Of a DNA stretch of 64,000 bases, positions 60,920-64,000 are shown one piece after another. The position numbers were made by a program, and so were the translations under genes. Within the stretch, counting starts at the first letter, position 1. Each line of letters begins with the position of its first letter. The notes beneath the pieces are model-generated. The model did not search any database and was not told the origin of the DNA. It saw only the letters and a list, made by a program, of their open reading frames with translations. Source of the stretch: Bacteroidaceae bacterium (GTDB taxonomy: Bacteria; Bacteroidota; Bacteroidia; Bacteroidales; Bacteroidaceae); NCBI GenBank assembly GCA_017427065.1, contig JAFRTL010000007.1, forward strand, positions 62,001-126,000. The letters are read 5' to 3'.

Positions 60920-61585
60920 TTACATCATAAGACATAATGCGTAGATACTGAAGCAAACAAGAGAAAGAACCCATATCATTATAGGCAGTTTCACCGAATA
61001 TAAAGGATAGTGATCTGGGCGTTCATGGCTCCACCTTCTAAAAATCCAATAGGTAAAGGAGGCTGACACAAAACCGACAATAAGTCCAGCAAGGATATCA
61101 CCCGGATAATGCACTCCCAGATAAATACGTGAATAACAATTGAAGAATGCCCAAAGTATCATCACGATGGTAAGCCATTTGTTTCGGAACAAGTACATGA
61201 GGAAAAATGCCAGACCAAAAGTATTGGATGCATGGGCAGAAGGAAAACTATAGCGACCACCACGATAGCCATTCACTATATGTACCCATTCACTAACGGG
61301 ATTCTCCAAATTCGCAGGACGTAAACGTTGAACGATGGGACGAATAAGATGTGAACAAAGTTGGTCACATAGCAAGATGGTTAAAAGCACACATGCAAAT
61401 GCTATCAAGAATGTACGTAATTTCATATTCTTGGCAAAGAAAATAGCTAATGCTATATAAAAAGGAATCCACACTTCCAGTTGTGTATAACCCCACATGA
61501 AGCCATCGAAGAAAATAGAATGCCAGCTATTGATGCTAAGCATTAAGTCTGTATCTACTGAAACTATTTGTTGCAAAACATCCAT
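60920..61585 (-). CDS. PAP2-family membrane phosphatase
   Basis: A 221-residue inner-membrane phosphatase with five or six helices. The type 2 phosphatidic-acid phosphatase triad is RPANLENP (motif 1, in the form RLRPANLENPV), SFPSAHASNTFGLAFF (motif 2) and RIYLGVHYPGDILAG (motif 3). Such enzymes dephosphorylate undecaprenyl diphosphate, phosphatidylglycerol phosphate or lipid A on the periplasmic side. It follows the LTA-synthase-like gene after 27 nt holding a heptamer-like repeat, so the two probably share a transcript. Confidence 0.92.
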   Translation of the reverse strand: MDVLQQIVSVDTDLMLSINSWHSIFFDGFMWGYTQLEVWIPFYIALAIFFAKNMKLRTFLIAFACVLLTILLCDQLCSHLIRPIVQRLRPANLENPVSEWVHIVNGYRGGRYSFPSAHASNTFGLAFFLMYLFRNKWLTIVMILWAFFNCYSRIYLGVHYPGDILAGLIVGFVSASFTYWIFRRWSHERPDHYPLYSVKLPIMIWVLSLVCFSIYALCLMM

Positions 61586-61588
61586 GTA

Positions 61589-61616
61589 ATTCTCTATACT
61601 CTTAACTCTAAACTAT
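61589..61616. repeat. Heptamer-like repeat between the LTA-synthase-like and PAP2 genes
   Basis: ATTCTCT, ATACTCT, TAACTCT, AAACTAT in 7-nt phase, more degenerate than the other arrays. Junction between co-directional genes. Confidence 0.5.
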
Positions 61617-63508
61617 TTACTTGCAATATCATCATAAAGCTTTTGCAGGTAAGCCTTGGCTGACTTTGCATTCTTTCCTGGAATAGCACCTTCGTCGAGC
61701 ACTACCCTACCAGACTTATTGTCATATATCCAACGATTGTCTTCTGTGACCATCCCCATAGCATCAGGCACTGTAAAAAAAGCGAAATGCGGAGCAGAAA
61801 AGTTGAAAATATCCTTACTAAACAGAAAATCCGAATGTGGTAGTTCCAATTGTGCCAAAAGAGTAGCAGCTATATCGTGCTGTGTGCCTATGGTTTCTAC
61901 CTCCATTGGCTGCTTAATGGCTCCACCCGTAATAAGCAACGGAATTTGATAGCGCTCCACAGTAAGGTTATCAATGTTCTCTGGATAGGCACCCAAATGA
62001 TCAGGTACAATAACAAGTATCGTATTCTTCCATTGCGGAAGCTTTTGGAACTCAGAAATAAACTCGCCCAAACAATGATCGGTATAAGCAAAAGCATTCA
62101 GACGAGGGTTGTCCAACTTATGGAACGGCACCTCGAATGGCTCATGGCTGCTACTGGTTTGCAATACGCGGAAATGCGGCATTTGGTCTTCCTTGTAGTT
62201 CTTTGCCTCATCTTGAAGATCCTGCAATAATCGGGTAAAGAGTATTCCATCATGTACTCCCCATTTACTCTGACGTTCACTGGCAGTAAAGTCGTCCTCA
62301 GAAATGATGGTTCCAAAACCAGAAGCACGCAAATAAGAACGCATGTTCGTGAAGTTGGCATCACCTCCATAATAATAACTTAAGTCGTATCCTGCCACCC
62401 GTAAGGTTGATGCTATAGAAGGTAGTTGCTGTGCTTTACGAGGATATTTCATCATGCTCATGGTAGGCTGTGCAGGATATCCACTGAGAATAGACACCAA
62501 TCCACGGTCTGTCCTGAAACTGTTGGCATAGAAATGCTTGAAGAAAATGGAACTCTTCGAAAGACTATCCAGATTGACTGCCACCCCAGCTTCGCCTCCC
62601 AAGGTTTGCATTAACTTACTGGAAAAACTTTCCAAAATCAGAAACAATATTTCAGGGCGTTTGGTGGTAAACAGATTGTGCAAAGAGTCAGCACTCTCCT
62701 GCATAATCACCTGTACCAATGAATCAGGTCTAGCATTCAATGCGACTTGTGGGTCTACTAATTCAGCAAATGCCAGATCCGCCTCATCATCGCTCATAAA
62801 GCGGTATTGATTAGCAAAATCCCCTTCTTTACCCAAAGACTCCATAAGGTTGAAAACAGGATTGATGGCTGCATGATTCAAAGCCATGTTTTGGCTGTAG
62901 AACACATGTCCAGTATTCATTGTAGCTTCCGAGAATCCGCCTCTAATTGGGATAAAAAGCGAGGATGCCAATAGCGCCAAAACTAATGTTATTGGCCATT
63001 TTTTAACTCGTTCTATCGCTTGTAAAGCTGGTTGAAGCACAAAGGCTCTGAATAGCAAGAAGATAAAGAATGCTGTAATCAGCATAGTCAGTACAGCGAC
63101 CAACTTAAAAAGCCAGCCCACGCTGGCTAATGAATCAGCAGGAGAAGTTAAGAAATAGAACACTGGGGTAGCATCCAGTCGGAACCCCCAGAAATCATAG
63201 AGTCCTAAATCCACCACAAAGATAATGGCCACCAACAGAGCCATAATAATGAAATAAAGCCTTGCACTTTTTCTCAGCCATGAGGCAGTTACCCACACAG
63301 AAATGATTAGCAACAAGGCAGGAATAGCACTGAGGTAGCCAGCCATTGAGAGGTCGAGAGATAATCCATGCCAAATGACACTCAACCAATCGGATATAGA
63401 TACTTCAGAATAGAGTTTATGATAATACGCCATGAACACAGGCTTCTGTAAAGCAAAAACCAATACCCAAAGCATGAAAGTCAATATGAGTCGTTTAATT
63501 CTATCCAC
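61613..63508 (-). CDS. LTA-synthase-like membrane sulfatase (phosphoglycerol/phosphoethanolamine transferase type)
   Basis: A 631-residue inner-membrane enzyme: five helices in residues 1-210 (LILTFMLWVLVFALQK, LSAIPALLLIISVWVTAS and others), then an extracytoplasmic alkaline-phosphatase-fold domain: EILFLILESFSSK (metal Glu), NSFRTDRGLVSILSGYP (nucleophile Thr region), SYYYGGDANFTNM and VIVPDHLGAYP (metal Asp-His). In Gram-negatives such proteins transfer phosphoglycerol or phosphoethanolamine to envelope glycans or lipid A. It appears to begin at GTG 63508; no ATG lies near the expected start. Grouped with PAP2, consistent with lipid phosphate chemistry. Confidence 0.9.
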   Translation of the reverse strand: MDRIKRLILTFMLWVLVFALQKPVFMAYYHKLYSEVSISDWLSVIWHGLSLDLSMAGYLSAIPALLLIISVWVTASWLRKSARLYFIIMALLVAIIFVVDLGLYDFWGFRLDATPVFYFLTSPADSLASVGWLFKLVAVLTMLITAFFIFLLFRAFVLQPALQAIERVKKWPITLVLALLASSLFIPIRGGFSEATMNTGHVFYSQNMALNHAAINPVFNLMESLGKEGDFANQYRFMSDDEADLAFAELVDPQVALNARPDSLVQVIMQESADSLHNLFTTKRPEILFLILESFSSKLMQTLGGEAGVAVNLDSLSKSSIFFKHFYANSFRTDRGLVSILSGYPAQPTMSMMKYPRKAQQLPSIASTLRVAGYDLSYYYGGDANFTNMRSYLRASGFGTIISEDDFTASERQSKWGVHDGILFTRLLQDLQDEAKNYKEDQMPHFRVLQTSSSHEPFEVPFHKLDNPRLNAFAYTDHCLGEFISEFQKLPQWKNTILVIVPDHLGAYPENIDNLTVERYQIPLLITGGAIKQPMEVETIGTQHDIAATLLAQLELPHSDFLFSKDIFNFSAPHFAFFTVPDAMGMVTEDNRWIYDNKSGRVVLDEGAIPGKNAKSAKAYLQKLYDDIASK

Positions 63509-63520
63509 TATTATTATGTA

Positions 63521-64000
63521 TTAAATCTTTTTTAGCACCAAATGGTGAGTGATGGTAGAAGGTAATTCCTCTGCATAATGGGTAACCATAATCATGGTTT
63601 TATCCTTTCGATGACAAAAAGCTTCGATAATACGTTTCACTCGCCTTCGATTGTATGTATCCAATCCATGAAGTGGTTCGTCAAGAATCAACAATTCTGG
63701 ATCTTTCACAAAGGCTCGAGCAAGTAAAACCAATCGTTGTTCCCCACTAGACAATCGCAAGAACGGACGATCTATTAGATGTCCCACTCCAAAGAGATCC
63801 ATCCACCATTGGCAGATGGCAAATTGTTCTGGGCGTGGCTTTACATAAAGACCTATCGTGTCGTGTAATCCGCTGGCCACAATTTCCATTGCTGGAAGAT
63901 TTTTCATGTAACTGCGATGCATCTCAGGACTCACATAACCAATATGTTTCTTTATATCCCATATGCTCTCACCTGTCCCTCGCTTACGTCCGAAGAGTGA
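63521..64000 (-). CDS. ABC transporter ATP-binding protein, ModF-like (truncated by the window edge)
   Basis: The frame is open to the right edge (it reads SLFGRKRGTGESIWDIKKHIGYVSPEM inward, in pieces SLFGRKRGTG and ESIWDIKKHIGYVSPEM). The visible 159 residues contain the C-terminal half of an ATPase domain: LSSGEQRLVLLARAF (signature), ELLILDEPLHGLD (Walker B and D-loop) and MVTHYAEELP (H-loop). The GYVSPEMHRSY segment follows the Q-loop as in ModF/PhrA-type tandem ATPases, so this is probably the second ATPase domain. It ends 12 nt before the LTA-synthase-like start. It cannot be assigned to the cobalamin permease. Confidence 0.85.
   Translation of the reverse strand, partial: SLFGRKRGTGESIWDIKKHIGYVSPEMHRSYMKNLPAMEIVASGLHDTIGLYVKPRPEQFAICQWWMDLFGVGHLIDRPFLRLSSGEQRLVLLARAFVKDPELLILDEPLHGLDTYNRRRVKRIIEAFCHRKDKTMIMVTHYAEELPSTITHHLVLKKI

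Noticed and set aside
63521..64000. The truncated ABC ATPase as the missing BtuD of the cobalamin operon.
   Set aside because: It lies more than 10 kb away in a different group and looks like a soluble tandem ModF-type ATPase.

Overview
The window looks like a piece of a Bacteroidales chromosome, most likely a gut-type Prevotella/Segatella relative (inference). The evidence is a 286-residue primary sigma factor of the Bacteroidetes type, repeated promoters of the form TTG - 18 to 21 bp - TAnnTTTG, class III fructose bisphosphatase, PPi-dependent phosphofructokinase, succinate:CoA transferase, many SpII lipoproteins, and AT-rich intergenic DNA with few Shine-Dalgarno sequences. No phage, IS element, CRISPR array or integrase was seen. 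Both edges cut through genes.

Layout. 1-3.4 kb: tail of a truncated gene, fbp, a tRNA-Lys/tRNA-Glu pair with its own promoter and terminator, and a WalJ-like metallo-hydrolase. 3.4-10.3 kb: a free-standing structured small RNA (possibly 6S RNA), then the leftward translation cluster ruvX-def-TPR-thrS-infC-rpmI-rplT, in which rpmI has no ATG/GTG/TTG start and appears to begin at ATT. 10.4-14.4 kb: envelope genes (OmpA-like protein, lipoprotein with His-rich tail, YjbH-like barrel, SPOR lipoprotein). 14.5-19.4 kb: a YqjDEK-like membrane trio, then the galactose operon galM - sugar MFS - galK. 19.5-30 kb: a tandem DUF1080 lipoprotein, an NMO/FabK flavoprotein, rlmH, an rpoD - small secreted protein - C11 protease string, HtrA, and an exported pair (NlpC/P60 peptidase, dipeptide epimerase) for murein peptide breakdown. 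29.5-30.5 kb: a non-coding block with a 30-bp inverted repeat, a 22-bp periodic repeat and rnpB. 30.5-47 kb: cutC, GH25 lysozyme, pfp, an acyltransferase, a NagB-LmbE fusion lacking the NagB catalytic residues, a large amidase-like secreted protein, map, lepA, trkA/trkH, a trpB2 and a 58-aa DUF4250 gene. 47-53 kb: a cobalamin uptake operon under a B12 riboswitch (BtuB, BtuG-like propeller, BtuF-like, BtuC-like; no BtuD). 53-64 kb: succinate:CoA transferase, a second inverted-repeat element, a DUF5009 membrane acyltransferase, the operon AmrB-AmrA fusion / AmrS / exported CbiK, a CE1-type esterase, PAP2 phosphatase, an LTA-synthase-like sulfatase and a truncated ABC ATPase.

The most unusual signals are: (1) seven-base tandem arrays (AATTGAG/ACATTGA-type units) at six junctions between co-directional genes, one of which supplies the only usable start codon of the BtuF-like gene and one of which lies in a signal-peptide region; (2) the apparent ATT start of rpmI in the infC operon; (3) an AmmeMemoRadiSam operon whose Memo-AMMECR1 fusion and chelatase both carry export signals while the radical SAM enzyme does not; (4) two unrelated ~300-bp elements bounded by near-perfect 30- and 44-bp inverted repeats; and (5) a NagB domain in which three of the four known catalytic residues are replaced.
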